Origin: Metapseudomonas boanensis
GTDB taxonomy: Bacteria > Pseudomonadota > Gammaproteobacteria > Pseudomonadales > Pseudomonadaceae
Assembly: GCF_018704125.1 (NCBI RefSeq)
Contig: NZ_JAGTIS010000008.1
Span: 62,001-126,000, forward strand
Direction: 5' to 3'
DNA: 64,000 bases
The translations under genes and the position numbers were made by a program. Positions 20,048 through 29,647 of the stretch are shown piece after piece (position 1 is the first letter of the stretch; every line of letters begins with the position of its first letter). A model generated the notes under the pieces. It searched no databases. It worked only from the letters and a program-made list of their open reading frames with translations, and was not told where the DNA came from.

Positions 20048-21604
20048 TCAGGTCGTACGGATCAGATGATCGAAGGCGCTCAGCGAAGCCTTGGCCCCCT
20101 CACCCACCGCAATGACAATTTGCTTGTACGGAACGGTAGTCACGTCGCCTGCGGCAAATACGCCATGGATATTGGTCTGGCCCTTGGCGTCGACGATGAT
20201 TTCGCCACGCGGCGACAACTCCACGACGCCCTTGAGCCACTCGCTGTTGGGCAGCAGGCCGATCTGCACGAAGATACCTTCCAGATCCACGATCCGCAGC
20301 TGATCGGTCGTGCGGTCCTTGTAGGCCAGGCCGGTGACCTTCTGGCCGTCGCCTTTCACCTCGGTGGTCAGCGCGCTCCTGATGACGGTGACGTTGGGCA
20401 GGCTGCCCAGCTTCTTCTGCAACACGGCATCGGCACGCAGCTTGTCGTCAAATTCGATAAGGGTCACATGGGCGACGATGCCAGCCAGGTCGATGGCCGC
20501 CTCGACACCCGAGTTACCACCGCCGATCACCGCCACGCGCTTACCCTTGAACAACGGGCCATCGCAGTGCGGGCAATAGGCCACACCACGGCCACGATAT
20601 TCCTGCTCGCCGGGCACGTTCATCTCACGCCAGCGGGCCCCGGTCGAAAGAATCACCGTCTTGGCCTTCAGCGAAGCGCCGCTCTCGAAGCGCACTTCAT
20701 GCAGTTCGCCCTCGCCCTTGGCGGGAATCAGCCCGCTGGCGCGCTGCAGGTTCATGATGTCGACTTCGTACTGCTTCACGTGCTCTTCCAGGGCGCGGGC
20801 CAGTTTCGGGCCCTCGGTTTCCTGGACCGAGATGAAGTTCTCGATGGCCATGGTGTCCAGCACCTGGCCACCGAAGCGCTCGGCCGCCACACCGGTGCGA
20901 ATGCCTTTGCGTGCGGCATAGATGGCTGCCGATGCGCCTGCGGGACCGCCGCCAATCACCAGCACGTCGAAGGCGGCCTTGGCATTGAGCTTCTCGGCAT
21001 CGCGAGCAGCGGCGCCGGTGTCGATCTTGGCGAGGATTTCCTCGACGCCCATTCGACCTTGGGCGAACAGTTCACCATTCAGGTAGATGCTCGGCACCGA
21101 CATGATCTGGCGCTCGTTGACCTCCTCCTGGAACAGCGCACCGTCGATGGCGACGTGGCGAATTTTCGGGTTCAGCACCGCCATCAGGTTCAGTGCCTGC
21201 ACCACATCCGGGCAATTCTGGCAGGACAGCGAGAAATAGGTTTCGAAATTGAACTCGCCCTTGATGGCCTTGACCTGCTCGATTAAGTCGCTTGCGAGCT
21301 TGGACGGATGGCCGCCGACCTGCAGCAGAGCCAGAACCAGCGAGGTGAATTCGTGCCCCATGGGGATGCCGGCAAAGCGTAGCGCAATATCGGCACCGGG
21401 GCGATTCAGCGAGAACGACGGCCGACGGGCCTCACTGCCATCGGTCTTGAGTGTGATCTTGTCGGTCAGGCCGACTATGTCTTGCAAAAGCACGAGCAGC
21501 TCACGGGATTTGTCGCTGTCATCGAGGGACGCGACGATCTCGAACGGCTGGGTGACCTTGTCGAGATAGGCCTTCAACTGGGTTTTAAGATTGGCGTCCA
21601 ACAT
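20048..21604 (-). CDS. ahpF: Alkyl hydroperoxide reductase subunit F (AhpF)
   Basis: The 518-residue flavoenzyme passes electrons from NADH to AhpC. The N-terminal tandem thioredoxin-fold domain has redox Cys128 and Cys131 (SCQNCPD). The thioredoxin reductase-like part has FAD-binding [19 protein letters not shown] (~216-234), redox Cys344/Cys347 (CPHCDGP), NADH-binding [15 protein letters not shown], and a C-terminal FAD block [15 protein letters not shown]. Full length. It lies 278 bp downstream of ahpC, on the same strand. Confidence 0.97.
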   Translation of the reverse strand: MLDANLKTQLKAYLDKVTQPFEIVASLDDSDKSRELLVLLQDIVGLTDKITLKTDGSEARRPSFSLNRPGADIALRFAGIPMGHEFTSLVLALLQVGGHPSKLASDLIEQVKAIKGEFNFETYFSLSCQNCPDVVQALNLMAVLNPKIRHVAIDGALFQEEVNERQIMSVPSIYLNGELFAQGRMGVEEILAKIDTGAAARDAEKLNAKAAFDVLVIGGGPAGASAAIYAARKGIRTGVAAERFGGQVLDTMAIENFISVQETEGPKLARALEEHVKQYEVDIMNLQRASGLIPAKGEGELHEVRFESGASLKAKTVILSTGARWREMNVPGEQEYRGRGVAYCPHCDGPLFKGKRVAVIGGGNSGVEAAIDLAGIVAHVTLIEFDDKLRADAVLQKKLGSLPNVTVIRSALTTEVKGDGQKVTGLAYKDRTTDQLRIVDLEGIFVQIGLLPNSEWLKGVVELSPRGEIIVDAKGQTNIHGVFAAGDVTTVPYKQIVIAVGEGAKASLSAFDHLIRTT

Positions 21605-21882
21605 GTGCGATTTCCTTTCGTGCGGGCATAGGTCTTGCGGGTACAGGTGCCCCTCGGTGGATAAAGATCATCCGCCCTACCGAAGCGAGGGGCTTTGATG
21701 CAGAGCGGACGGCAACCGCCGCCGGGACTATCGAGTCGACAAAACGGATTGTGAAGCGTCGTGAGCAAGCGCTCAGGCAAGGCGAAACAAGGCGAGGGTG
21801 CGGAGTTTACGAGCTGTAAATGAGCAGCCCGAGCCTTGTTTCAACGCAGCCTCAGCACTGCGCAACAGCTTCACAACCGTCT

Positions 21883-22446
21883 TTAGATCTTGCCGACCAG
21901 ATCCAGGGAAGGAGCCAGAGTGGCTTCGCCTTCCTTCCACTTGGCCGGGCAGACTTCACCCGGGTGGGCGGCTACATACTGGGCAGCCTTGACCTTGCGC
22001 AGCAGTTCCTGGGCATCACGGCCAATGCCGCCAGCGTTGATTTCGACGATCTGGATCTTGCCTTCCGGGTCGATCACGAAGGTGCCACGATCAGCCAGAC
22101 CGGCTTCTTCGATCAGGACCTCGAAGTTTTTCGACAGGACCCAGGTGGGGTCGCCAACCAGCGGGTAGCGAATCTTGCCGATGGTGTCGGAAGTGTCGTG
22201 CCAGGCCTTGTGGGTGAAGTGGGTGTCAGTGGACACGCCGTAGATTTCCACGCCCAGCTTCTGGAATTCAGCGTAGTTGTCAGCCAGATCGCCCAGTTCG
22301 GTCGGGCAAACGAAGGTGAAGTCAGCCGGGTAGAAGAAGACTACGGACCACTTGCCCTTCAGGTTGGCTTCGGAAACCTCGACGAACTCGCCCTGGTGGT
22401 AGGCAGTGGCTTTGAACGGTTTGACTTCGGTATTGATCAGAGACAT
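21883..22446 (-). CDS. ahpC: Alkyl hydroperoxide reductase subunit C (2-Cys peroxiredoxin AhpC)
   Basis: The 187-residue peroxiredoxin has peroxidatic Cys47 in [13 protein letters not shown] and resolving Cys166 in [10 protein letters not shown], with Arg in the [11 protein letters not shown] region. It is a typical 2-Cys enzyme, reducing hydrogen and organic peroxides with electrons from AhpF. The gene is upstream of ahpF and is probably its main promoter. Codon use is strongly biased to common codons, as for a highly expressed protein. Confidence 0.97.
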   Translation of the reverse strand: MSLINTEVKPFKATAYHQGEFVEVSEANLKGKWSVVFFYPADFTFVCPTELGDLADNYAEFQKLGVEIYGVSTDTHFTHKAWHDTSDTIGKIRYPLVGDPTWVLSKNFEVLIEEAGLADRGTFVIDPEGKIQIVEINAGGIGRDAQELLRKVKAAQYVAAHPGEVCPAKWKEGEATLAPSLDLVGKI

Positions 22447-22510
22447 CGCAACGTCCTCGTTGGGTTGGAAAATTTACCCGACGAAGACTATGGGGTTATT
22501 CCAAAAAGAT

Positions 22511-22560
22511 CATATTGATTGAAGCCATCACATTGATTGAACATCTCAATGACATGTTCA
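22511..22560. promoter_or_regulatory. Repeats upstream of ahpC, possible OxyR site
   Basis: The direct repeat ATTGATTGAA at 22513-22522 and 22531-22540 leads into the inverted repeat TGAACAT-N9-ATGTTCA at 22538-22560. OxyR binds long, loosely conserved repeats in front of ahpC in pseudomonads, so this is a candidate site. The ATAG-N7-CTAT consensus is only weakly met. Confidence 0.35.
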
Positions 22561-22612
22561 ATAACCGGCAAGATGCCCCGCACTCAGCAGCACGGGGCAC
22601 CTCGCTGGCACG

Positions 22613-23575
22613 TCAAACGAGGTTTTCGTCGACGACCAGCACCAGCTTACCCGACACCTGGTTGCTCGCCAGCGCCTCGAAGGCCGCCTCGGCGTCCTTC
22701 ACCGGGAAGGCACGCTCCAGGCGTGGGTACAGGCGTCCCTCGGCAAACAGCGGCCAGACGTGCTGGCACAGATCGGCGATCAGGCCGGCCTTGAATTGCT
22801 CGTCGCGGCTGCGCAGGGTGGAGCCGATCAACTGCACACGTTTGCCCAGCAACAAGGCCAGATCAAGCTCCGCCTTGCGCCCTCCCATCAGGCCGATGTT
22901 CACCCAGCGACCGTCGACTGCAGCCAGCTCGAGGTTGAGCGCGGCATAGTTCGCCCCGACCGGGTCCAGGATCACGTCGAAGGGACCAAAATCGCGCAGA
23001 CTTTCCAGATCCTCCCCACGCAGGGCGCCGCCTTGGGCACCCAAAGCCTCGCAATAGGCCAGCCGCTCGGCCGAACCCACGCTGACCCAGCAAGGGTTGC
23101 CGAACGCCTTGCACAGCTGGATCGCTGCCGAACCCACCCCGCTGGCGCCAGCATGCAGCAGAACCTTCTCGCCCGGCTTGAGCCCGGCCAGCTGGAACAG
23201 GTTGAGCCACGCCGTCGCGTAGACCTCCGGCAGCGCCGCCGCCTCGGCCAGCGATAGCCCCTCAGGCACCGGCAGTACGTGGCGCGCATCGACCACCACG
23301 TCCTCGGCCATGCCGCCGCCGGCCAGCAGACAACAGACGCGGTCGCCGACCTGCCAGGCGCTGCCCGCACCCACCTCGCTGATCACTCCGGAAGCCTCCA
23401 GGCCCAGTATGTCGCTGGCCCCCGGGGGCGGCGGGTAAAGCCCCGCGCGTTGCAGCAAGTCCGCCCGATTGAGGCCTGCAGCGGCCACACGGATACGCAC
23501 TTGCCCCACATCACAGGCCGGACTGGCCCGTTCCCCCCACTCCACACGCCCTTTGACGCCTTGCAATGCCTTCAC
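22613..23575 (-). CDS. NAD(P)H-quinone oxidoreductase, zinc-independent MDR (PIG3 type)
   Basis: A GTG at 23575 (GGAGG four bases upstream) gives 320 residues; an ATG at 23611 in frame is an alternative. It has a GroES-like N-terminal half (VGQVRIRVAAAGLNRADLLQRAGLYPPPPGA is the PIG3/quinone reductase signature) and a Rossmann half (KVLLHAGASGVGSAAIQLCKAFG). No zinc-binding cysteines are seen. Such enzymes reduce quinones with NADPH. Next to ahpCF it may belong to an oxidative-stress set, but it is transcribed as a separate gene. Confidence 0.88.
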   Translation of the reverse strand: MKALQGVKGRVEWGERASPACDVGQVRIRVAAAGLNRADLLQRAGLYPPPPGASDILGLEASGVISEVGAGSAWQVGDRVCCLLAGGGMAEDVVVDARHVLPVPEGLSLAEAAALPEVYATAWLNLFQLAGLKPGEKVLLHAGASGVGSAAIQLCKAFGNPCWVSVGSAERLAYCEALGAQGGALRGEDLESLRDFGPFDVILDPVGANYAALNLELAAVDGRWVNIGLMGGRKAELDLALLLGKRVQLIGSTLRSRDEQFKAGLIADLCQHVWPLFAEGRLYPRLERAFPVKDAEAAFEALASNQVSGKLVLVVDENLV

Positions 23576-23702
23576 GCTGCCTCCATAGTGAGTCCTGACC
23601 GGGCCCGGCATTTCTGCCTGGCTTTCGCATTGCGCCGATGGAACCCGGCGCCCTCATTTACGGCCTAATATGCGTTATCACCTGTCCCGACGTCGAATCA
23701 GC

Positions 23703-25784
23703 ATGAAGCGCTCCCTGATCAGCTCTGCGTTTGCCCTGGCTTTCAGCTTCAGTGTCCTGCCGCTGCATGCCGCCACAGCCACCCCGAACAGTTGGGACTC
23801 GCTGCAGCCCGACCGCGAGCAGGTGATCGCCAGTCTCAATGTGGTCGAGCTGCTCAAGCGCCACCACTACAACAAGCCACCGCTCAATGATGAGCGCTCG
23901 GTAAAGATCTATGAGGGCTACCTCAAGCTGCTCGACCCGGCACGGATGTATTTCACCGCAGTCGATATCGCAGAATTCGACCGGTGGCGCACGCGCTTCG
24001 ACGACCTGCTCAAGAGCGGCGACCTGGAGCCAGGCTTCATCATCTACAAGCGGCACCTCGACCGTCTCGAAGAGCGCCTCAAGTTCGCCTTGGCGATGCT
24101 CGACAATGGCGTCGACAAGATCGACTTCAGTGTCGACGAAAGCCTTGAGACCGACCGCGAGAAAGCGGCCTGGGCCAAGGACCGTGCGGCACTCGACGAC
24201 CTCTGGCGCAAACGGGTGAAGGATGAAGTACTGCGCTTGAAGCTCGCCAAGAAAGAGCCCAAGGCGATTCAGGAACTGCTGATCAAGCGCTACAAGAACC
24301 AACTGTCACGCCTCGACCAGACCCGCGGCGAAGATGTGTTCCAGTCGTATATCAATGCCTTCGCGCAGACCTACGACCCGCACACCCAGTACCTCTCCCC
24401 GGATAACGCGGAGAACTTCGACATCAACATGAGCCTGTCCCTTGAGGGCATAGGTGCCGTGCTGCAGAGCGACAACGAGTACGTCAAGGTCGTACGCCTG
24501 GTGCCGGCCGGCCCGGCGGAGAAGAGCAAGCAGATCGCCCCGGCGGACAAGATCGTTGGCGTTGCCCAGGGTGGCGGCGAGATGGTCGACGTCATCGGTT
24601 GGCGTCTGGACGAGGTAGTCAAGCTGATCCGTGGCCCGAAAGGTTCGGTAGTCCGCCTTGAGGTCATTCCGGCGAACAATGCGCCGAACGACCAGACCAG
24701 CAAGGTCGTGGCCATCACTCGCGAAGCTGTGAAGCTGGAGGAACAGGCCGCCAAGAAATCGGTCATCAACCTTGATCACGAAGGACGCACCTTCAAGCTC
24801 GGCGTCATCGAGGTACCGGCCTTCTATCTCGACTTCAAGGCCTTCCGCGCCGGCGATCCTGAATACAAGAGCACCACCCGAGACGTCCGCAAGCTGCTCG
24901 ACGAACTGCAGAAAGAGAAGGTCGACGGCGTGGTCATTGACCTGCGCAACAACGGTGGCGGCTCACTGCAGGAAGCTACCGAACTGACCGGGCTGTTCAT
25001 CGATCAGGGACCGACCGTACTGGTCCGCAACAGCGACGGCCGTGTCGACGTACTGGCTGACGAAAGCAACGGCGCGTTCTACACCGGTCCAATGGCGGTA
25101 CTGGTCAATCGCCTGTCCGCCTCCGCCTCGGAGATCTTTGCTGGCGCCATGCAGGACTACCATCGAGCGCTGATCATCGGCGGCCAGACCTTCGGCAAAG
25201 GCACCGTGCAGACCATCCAGCCGCTCAATCACGGCGAGCTCAAGCTGACCCTTGCCAAGTTCTACCGCGTTTCCGGCCAAAGCACCCAGCATCAAGGCGT
25301 GCTGCCGGACATCGAGTACCCGGCCGTGGTCGATACCAAGCAGATTGGCGAAAGCGCACTGCCCGAGGCCATGCCCTGGGACAGCATCCGTCCGGCGATC
25401 AAGCCCGAACTCGACCCCTTCAAGCCTTTCCTTGCCGAACTGAAGGCCCGCCATGACGCGCGTACCGCGGAGAACCCAGACTTCGTCTACAGCCGCGAAC
25501 GGCTTGCGCTGGCACAGAAGCTGATGAACGACACGGTCGTGAGCCTCAACGAGGCCAAGCGGCGAACCGAGCAAACGTCCATCGAAAATCAGCAACTGGC
25601 TATGGAAAATACCCGCCGCAAGGCCAAGGGCGAAGAGTTGCTGAAGGAACTCAAGACAGAGGATGAAGACGCCCTCCCGGTCGAGGAGGAAAAGACCAAG
25701 CCGGAAGATGATGCCTACCTGACCGAAACCGGGCAGATCCTGCTGGATTACCTGGGCTTGAACTCGGCGGTGGCCAAGCACTGA
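23703..25784 (+). CDS. prc: Tail-specific protease Prc (S41 C-terminal processing peptidase)
   Basis: From the ATG at 23703 the protein is 693 residues with a signal peptide (MKRSLISSAFALAFSFSVLPLHAA); an ATG at 23670 in the same frame would add 11 basic residues. A helical N-terminal domain is followed by a PDZ domain (SLEGIGAVLQSDNEYVKVVRLVPAGPAEKS), the S41 catalytic domain with Ser476 in SASEIFAG and Lys499 in FGKGTVQ, and the C-terminal DUF3340 region. Prc cleaves periplasmic proteins at their C-termini; in P. aeruginosa it can degrade MucA and so affect alginate. A terminator follows. Confidence 0.95.
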   Translation: MKRSLISSAFALAFSFSVLPLHAATATPNSWDSLQPDREQVIASLNVVELLKRHHYNKPPLNDERSVKIYEGYLKLLDPARMYFTAVDIAEFDRWRTRFDDLLKSGDLEPGFIIYKRHLDRLEERLKFALAMLDNGVDKIDFSVDESLETDREKAAWAKDRAALDDLWRKRVKDEVLRLKLAKKEPKAIQELLIKRYKNQLSRLDQTRGEDVFQSYINAFAQTYDPHTQYLSPDNAENFDINMSLSLEGIGAVLQSDNEYVKVVRLVPAGPAEKSKQIAPADKIVGVAQGGGEMVDVIGWRLDEVVKLIRGPKGSVVRLEVIPANNAPNDQTSKVVAITREAVKLEEQAAKKSVINLDHEGRTFKLGVIEVPAFYLDFKAFRAGDPEYKSTTRDVRKLLDELQKEKVDGVVIDLRNNGGGSLQEATELTGLFIDQGPTVLVRNSDGRVDVLADESNGAFYTGPMAVLVNRLSASASEIFAGAMQDYHRALIIGGQTFGKGTVQTIQPLNHGELKLTLAKFYRVSGQSTQHQGVLPDIEYPAVVDTKQIGESALPEAMPWDSIRPAIKPELDPFKPFLAELKARHDARTAENPDFVYSRERLALAQKLMNDTVVSLNEAKRRTEQTSIENQQLAMENTRRKAKGEELLKELKTEDEDALPVEEEKTKPEDDAYLTETGQILLDYLGLNSAVAKH

Positions 25785-25823
25785 CCGATGTCATAATGCC
25801 GTCATGCAATTGTCGTGAAATCC

Positions 25824-25853
25824 AGGGGCCGCAGATGCGGCCCCTGTCTTTTT
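25824..25853 (+). terminator. Terminator after prc
   Basis: GGGGCCGC-AGAT-GCGGCCCC stem followed by TGTCTTTTT, 40 bp past the prc stop and 14 bp before the next start codon. Confidence 0.85.
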
Positions 25854-25866
25854 CGCGAGATGCAGC

Positions 25867-27612
25867 ATGACCGTCACCGAGCAGTTGAGCGCACTGGGCC
25901 AGATCCTCGCTCACGGCGACTTGTACACCCTTTTCCAACCACTCCTTTCGCTTTCCGAACGCCGCATCATCGGCTATGAAGCGCTGACCCGGGGCCCCTC
26001 CAACAGCCCCCTGCACCCTCCGGTGACGCTGTTTGCCGTCGCTCGCCATGCCGGTCGGCTCAGTGAACTGGAGATGGCCTGTCGACTGAAAGCCTGCACC
26101 CGGTTCAACGAACTGAAGCTGGATGGCCTGTTGTTCCTCAATGTGTCGCCGGAATCCCTGTTGGACCCCGCGCACCAGCCGGGGCGCACACTGAAGATGC
26201 TGCAAGCCTTCGGGATACCGCCGAGCCAGGTGGTGATCGAACTCACAGAGCAAACGCCGACCGAGGATTTCGGCCTGCTCGATACTGCGCTTCACCATTA
26301 CCGCGCCATGGGCTTCTCCATTGCCCTCGACGACTTGGGTGCTGGCTATTCCAGCCTGCGTCTGTGGTCGGAACTGCGCCCGGACTACGTGAAGATCGAC
26401 CGCCACTTCATCGATGGCATCCATCAGGACGCGGTGAAACGCGAGTTTGTCGAGTCCATCCTCAAGATGGCCAAGGCGTCCCGGGCCCAGGTGATCGCCG
26501 AAGGCATCGAAATGCCGGAAGAACTGGCCGTGCTGGCAGAAATGGGCATCGACCTGGTCCAAGGCTACCTGCTGGGCCGTCCGCAAGAACAACCGCTACG
26601 CGATGCCCGTGCCCTGCTGCCGTTGCTGGAGACTGGATCCTGCATGGGTGGGGTGGACAGCGACCTGGCAGCGCTACTCACCGAGCAACCAGCGGTAGCC
26701 GAACACACACCTATCCTCGATGTCCTGGAAGCCTTCAGGGCCCAGCCCAACCTCAATTCCCTGGCGGTGCTGGATGCGTGCCAGCAGCCGGTAGGCGTCG
26801 TCCACCGTCACCTGCTCTCGGAGGCTCTGCTCAAGCCCTTCGCCACCGACCTCTTCGCACGCAAGCCGGTCAGCCGGCTGATGAGTAGCGATTTTCTCGC
26901 CGTGGAGATGGGGCAATCGCTGCAGCAGGTCAGCCGACTGATCACCAACCGCGCCCGGCAACGGCTCGAAGAAGACTTCATCATCGTCCAAGAAGGCCGT
27001 TATCGAGGCCTGGGACGCGTGATCGACGTCCTCAAGTTGATCACCGAACTGAAGATCCAGCAGGCTCGGCACGCCAATCCCCTGACCCTGCTACCAGGAA
27101 ACGTACCGATCCAGCATTGCCTGACCAGACTGCTACAGCAAGACCGGCAGGCGGCGGTGTGCTATGTGGATATCGACGCCTTCAAGCCGTTCAATGACCT
27201 CTATGGCTACGCCAGAGGCGATGAGGTCCTGCTATGCCTGGCCCAGTGTCTCGGCGAACGTGTCGATCCGGCTCGGGATTTCGTTGGGCATATCGGCGGG
27301 GACGACTTCATGCTTGTCTTGGGCTCGGACGACTGGCGCGTGCGGCTCCACTACCTGCTCGAGGACTTTCAAGGCCAGTGCCGACGTTTCTATCGCGCCG
27401 AACACCTGCAGGCCGGCTGCTTTGTTGCCCATGACCGGCGAGGCCAGCGCGAAAAGTACCCTCTCCTTTCACTGTCCATCGGTGTTGTAATGCTGAAACC
27501 GGAAGCCTGTTCGAGGCTAGATGCCGACCAACTCGCAAGCCTGGCGTCAGAAGCCAAGCGCCACGCCAAGGCTATGCCCGGCTACAGTCTGCACATCATC
27601 GAGGCGTTGTAG
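25867..27612 (+). CDS. EAL-CBS-GGDEF protein (c-di-GMP phosphodiesterase with degenerate cyclase domain)
   Basis: The 581-residue protein has a cytoplasmic EAL domain (~1-250) with all catalytic elements: EALTR, NVSPE, ELTEQ, DDLGAGYSS, KIDRHFI, IAEGIE and QGYLLGRP. A pair of CBS motifs (~270-395) follows, which may bind a nucleotide. The C-terminal GGDEF domain (~410-575) has GGDDF in place of GGDEF (D for E at the fourth position) and DIDAFKPFND. The order EAL-CBS-GGDEF is as in PA3258. Net activity is probably c-di-GMP hydrolysis; the GGDEF part may be regulatory. Confidence 0.92.
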   Translation: MTVTEQLSALGQILAHGDLYTLFQPLLSLSERRIIGYEALTRGPSNSPLHPPVTLFAVARHAGRLSELEMACRLKACTRFNELKLDGLLFLNVSPESLLDPAHQPGRTLKMLQAFGIPPSQVVIELTEQTPTEDFGLLDTALHHYRAMGFSIALDDLGAGYSSLRLWSELRPDYVKIDRHFIDGIHQDAVKREFVESILKMAKASRAQVIAEGIEMPEELAVLAEMGIDLVQGYLLGRPQEQPLRDARALLPLLETGSCMGGVDSDLAALLTEQPAVAEHTPILDVLEAFRAQPNLNSLAVLDACQQPVGVVHRHLLSEALLKPFATDLFARKPVSRLMSSDFLAVEMGQSLQQVSRLITNRARQRLEEDFIIVQEGRYRGLGRVIDVLKLITELKIQQARHANPLTLLPGNVPIQHCLTRLLQQDRQAAVCYVDIDAFKPFNDLYGYARGDEVLLCLAQCLGERVDPARDFVGHIGGDDFMLVLGSDDWRVRLHYLLEDFQGQCRRFYRAEHLQAGCFVAHDRRGQREKYPLLSLSIGVVMLKPEACSRLDADQLASLASEAKRHAKAMPGYSLHIIEAL

Positions 27613-27621
27613 GAGAAAGGG

Positions 27622-28089
27622 TCAAAGACCTAGCCCATCCGCACGCCGTGCCATGCGCTCGGCCGCCTCCACATCAGCAGCCAGGCCCGGCCCGCCTTCA
27701 CGATACAGGTCAGCCAGACGCCTGGCGGCCAGCGGGTGCCTGGCATTCACAGCGAGGTTCCACCAATGCGCCGCCTGCGCAGCATCAGGGGCATTGCGAG
27801 CATCCCCCGCAAGACTGAGCACGCCCAGCTGATAGGCAGACTTGCCGTCACCCGCCTGAGCGGCCAGGCGCAGCAGACGAATACCTTCGTCACGGGCACC
27901 GAAGCCTTGGCCGCGATGCAGCAGCAAGTGGCCATAGAAGCTCTGGGCCGATACGTCGCCGATCGCCGCCATGCGGGCGAACTGCCCTTGCATCCACTGC
28001 CACGCGCGAGGCTGGGCAACCAGCGTTGGCCAGCGCAACATCCGCCGAGCCACGAAGTAACCGATACGCGCACGCAGCCGCCAGAGCAT
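27622..28089 (-). CDS. Sel1-like repeat protein
   Basis: The 155-residue protein contains Sel1/TPR-like helical repeats (DEGIRLLRLAAQAGDGKSAYQLGVLSL, then DAAQAAHWWNLAVNARHPLAARRLADLYREG). Such repeats mediate protein binding. The N-terminal ~40 residues are basic and aromatic. It is the last of three overlapping genes (XRE-type regulator, 121-residue protein, Sel1 protein) with 1- and 4-bp overlaps. Confidence 0.75.
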   Translation of the reverse strand: MLWRLRARIGYFVARRMLRWPTLVAQPRAWQWMQGQFARMAAIGDVSAQSFYGHLLLHRGQGFGARDEGIRLLRLAAQAGDGKSAYQLGVLSLAGDARNAPDAAQAAHWWNLAVNARHPLAARRLADLYREGGPGLAADVEAAERMARRADGLGL

Positions 28090-28454
28090 CAGTGCTCCTC
28101 TGGGTAACTGAACTCGAACACCCGGACTACTTCAGCGGCATGCCATGAGGCGGCTGCCGTCCCATCCGGCGGACCGGCAAAACGCCCAAGGCGCTCGACA
28201 CACTCGAAAAAGCCCGTGCGAGGAAGGCGGCTGGCGCCCTGGCTGATCACCAGTGAGCTACGCAATGGTCGCTCCGCTCGGGCATCCAGTGCCGCCAGGT
28301 GCTCAAGGGCCGCCGTAAGCGTCTGCATCGCCGGGGTGGGCAATTGCAAGCGCTCAATCAAGGCCCGGTAAGTCAGAAGGTGGCGCTGGCGGCGCGCATC
28401 TTCCAGTTCATCGAGTAACGCTTGCCAATGCTGGCGGCTTATACGCAGGCTCAA
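28089..28454 (-). CDS. Small conserved protein, unknown function
   Basis: This 121-residue soluble protein has a helical N-terminal half (RISRQHWQALLDELEDARRQRHLLTYRALIERLQLPTPAM) and a C-terminal half with SLVISQGASRLPRTGFFECVERLGRF. The N-terminal half recalls a small DNA-binding or helical-bundle domain, but I cannot assign it. It overlaps both neighbours, so it is in one operon with the XRE-type gene. Confidence 0.65.
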   Translation of the reverse strand: MSLRISRQHWQALLDELEDARRQRHLLTYRALIERLQLPTPAMQTLTAALEHLAALDARAERPLRSSLVISQGASRLPRTGFFECVERLGRFAGPPDGTAAASWHAAEVVRVFEFSYPEEH

Positions 28455-28765
28455 GATCCGGACTCCCAGCCGGAAACTCCCAAGGCCCGTGCCAGAGCGC
28501 GCTTGATCGCCTCATCAGGCTCACGCTCACCATTTTCGATGAGCCCCAGATAATGAGGGCTGATGCCAACCGCACGAGCCAATCCCTCAAGGCTCTGCCC
28601 CTGAGCCTCGCGTAGCGACTTCAACTGGCCAAACGCCGTTTTGCTGGTCTCGTTGGCCGGGTCTGCGCTGGCCTGACCGGCGGCGCGCAGCAGCGCCTGA
28701 TACTCGGCCCAAGGCAATACCGCGTACTCCGCTTGGCCGTCACGCATGATCACTTGCACACTCAT
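28451..28765 (-). CDS. XRE-family helix-turn-helix protein
   Basis: The 104-residue protein has an N-terminal ~45-residue part resembling antitoxin-like VQVIMRDGQAEYAVLPWAEYQALL, then a standard XRE helix-turn-helix (QLKSLREAQGQSLEGLARAVGISPHYLGLIENGEREPDEAIKRALARALGV). It is the first gene of the three-gene operon and probably regulates it. Though the layout resembles a toxin-antitoxin antitoxin gene, the downstream genes show no recognised toxin fold. Confidence 0.8.
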   Translation of the reverse strand: MSVQVIMRDGQAEYAVLPWAEYQALLRAAGQASADPANETSKTAFGQLKSLREAQGQSLEGLARAVGISPHYLGLIENGEREPDEAIKRALARALGVSGWESGS

Positions 28766-28885
28766 TGAAGCTCCCCGTGGAACAAAGTGCCGACTGCTTC
28801 AGCACCCCCCTTGCAGGCGCCATCTTAACAGGCCAAAAGCCTGGAAGGGGTGAACTATACTGCCTCCAGCCAGGGGGAGAAGCGC

Positions 28886-29647
28886 GTGAATCTGCATTTT
28901 CGTGTGAACATCTTGCTGCTGCTCAGCCTGTGGTCCCACCTAGCGGTCGCTGAAGAGTTGCACTGGGGCTTCGGCCCTGCAGAGGGCATGCCTTACGTTC
29001 AGGTGAGCGACCATGCCCTGCTCGGCGGATTCATTCGGCGTCTCGGCGAACAAGTTGCTGAAACGCTCGGAGTAACGGTGAGCTTCGTTGAAACCCCGAA
29101 CAAGCGCATCGAAGAATCGCTGAAGAATGGGCGCATCCATGTAATCTGCAACACCAATCCGGAATGGCTGGCCGATGCGCCGGCCTTCCACTGGTCACCG
29201 CCCCTGTTCGAAGAAACGCACGCACTGCTGCAGCACCGCGACTCCGCCCCCGTCACCAGCCTCACCGACCTCAAAGGCAAGACCGTCGGCACCACACTCG
29301 GCTTCACGTACAGCATGCCGCTGATGGAAGCCTTCGCGAACAAGCAGGTCATCCGCCAGGACATCCGCGACCTTGACACACGCCTGAACCTGCTTAGCCG
29401 GAAACGCCTGGACGCAATCATCGAAATGCGCCGATCACTGACCTTTGAACTCGCCGTCCGTCCGGGCTTACCCCTTGTGTCGAGTCCCTGGGTGATCGAT
29501 CGATACAGCATGCATTGCGCCTATGGCCCTCGACTACCGGTCACTGCGGAGCAACTGGACGCCACCCTGCAAAGCCTTAGAGACAGCGGCGAAATCGAAC
29601 GCCTGCTTGACGGCGAGCAGTTTCGGGCACGGCTGCAGGATCACTGA
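28886..29647 (+). CDS. Periplasmic amino-acid-type binding protein (SBP_bac_3)
   Basis: The GTG at 28886 (GGGGGAGAA upstream) gives 253 residues with a signal peptide (MNLHFRVNILLLLSLWSHLAVA); an in-frame ATG at 28850 is an alternative. The SBP family-3 fold is seen in SHALLGGFIRRLGEQVAETLGVTVSFVETPNKRIEESLKNGRIHVICN, and DLKGKTVGTTLGFTYS, with TDLKGK at the domain hinge. It is an orphan: no permease or ATPase is adjacent. It may be a sensor-type protein as often seen in Pseudomonas. Confidence 0.75.
   Translation: MNLHFRVNILLLLSLWSHLAVAEELHWGFGPAEGMPYVQVSDHALLGGFIRRLGEQVAETLGVTVSFVETPNKRIEESLKNGRIHVICNTNPEWLADAPAFHWSPPLFEETHALLQHRDSAPVTSLTDLKGKTVGTTLGFTYSMPLMEAFANKQVIRQDIRDLDTRLNLLSRKRLDAIIEMRRSLTFELAVRPGLPLVSSPWVIDRYSMHCAYGPRLPVTAEQLDATLQSLRDSGEIERLLDGEQFRARLQDH

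Noticed and set aside
20000-21286. 428-codon open frame on the plus strand opposite ahpF
   Set aside because: Full overlap with a clear ahpF; low-complexity product of antisense high-GC codons, no ribosome site.
28451-28765. Toxin-antitoxin module for the XRE-type operon
   Set aside because: Neither downstream protein shows a toxin fold; Sel1 repeats argue for a scaffold.
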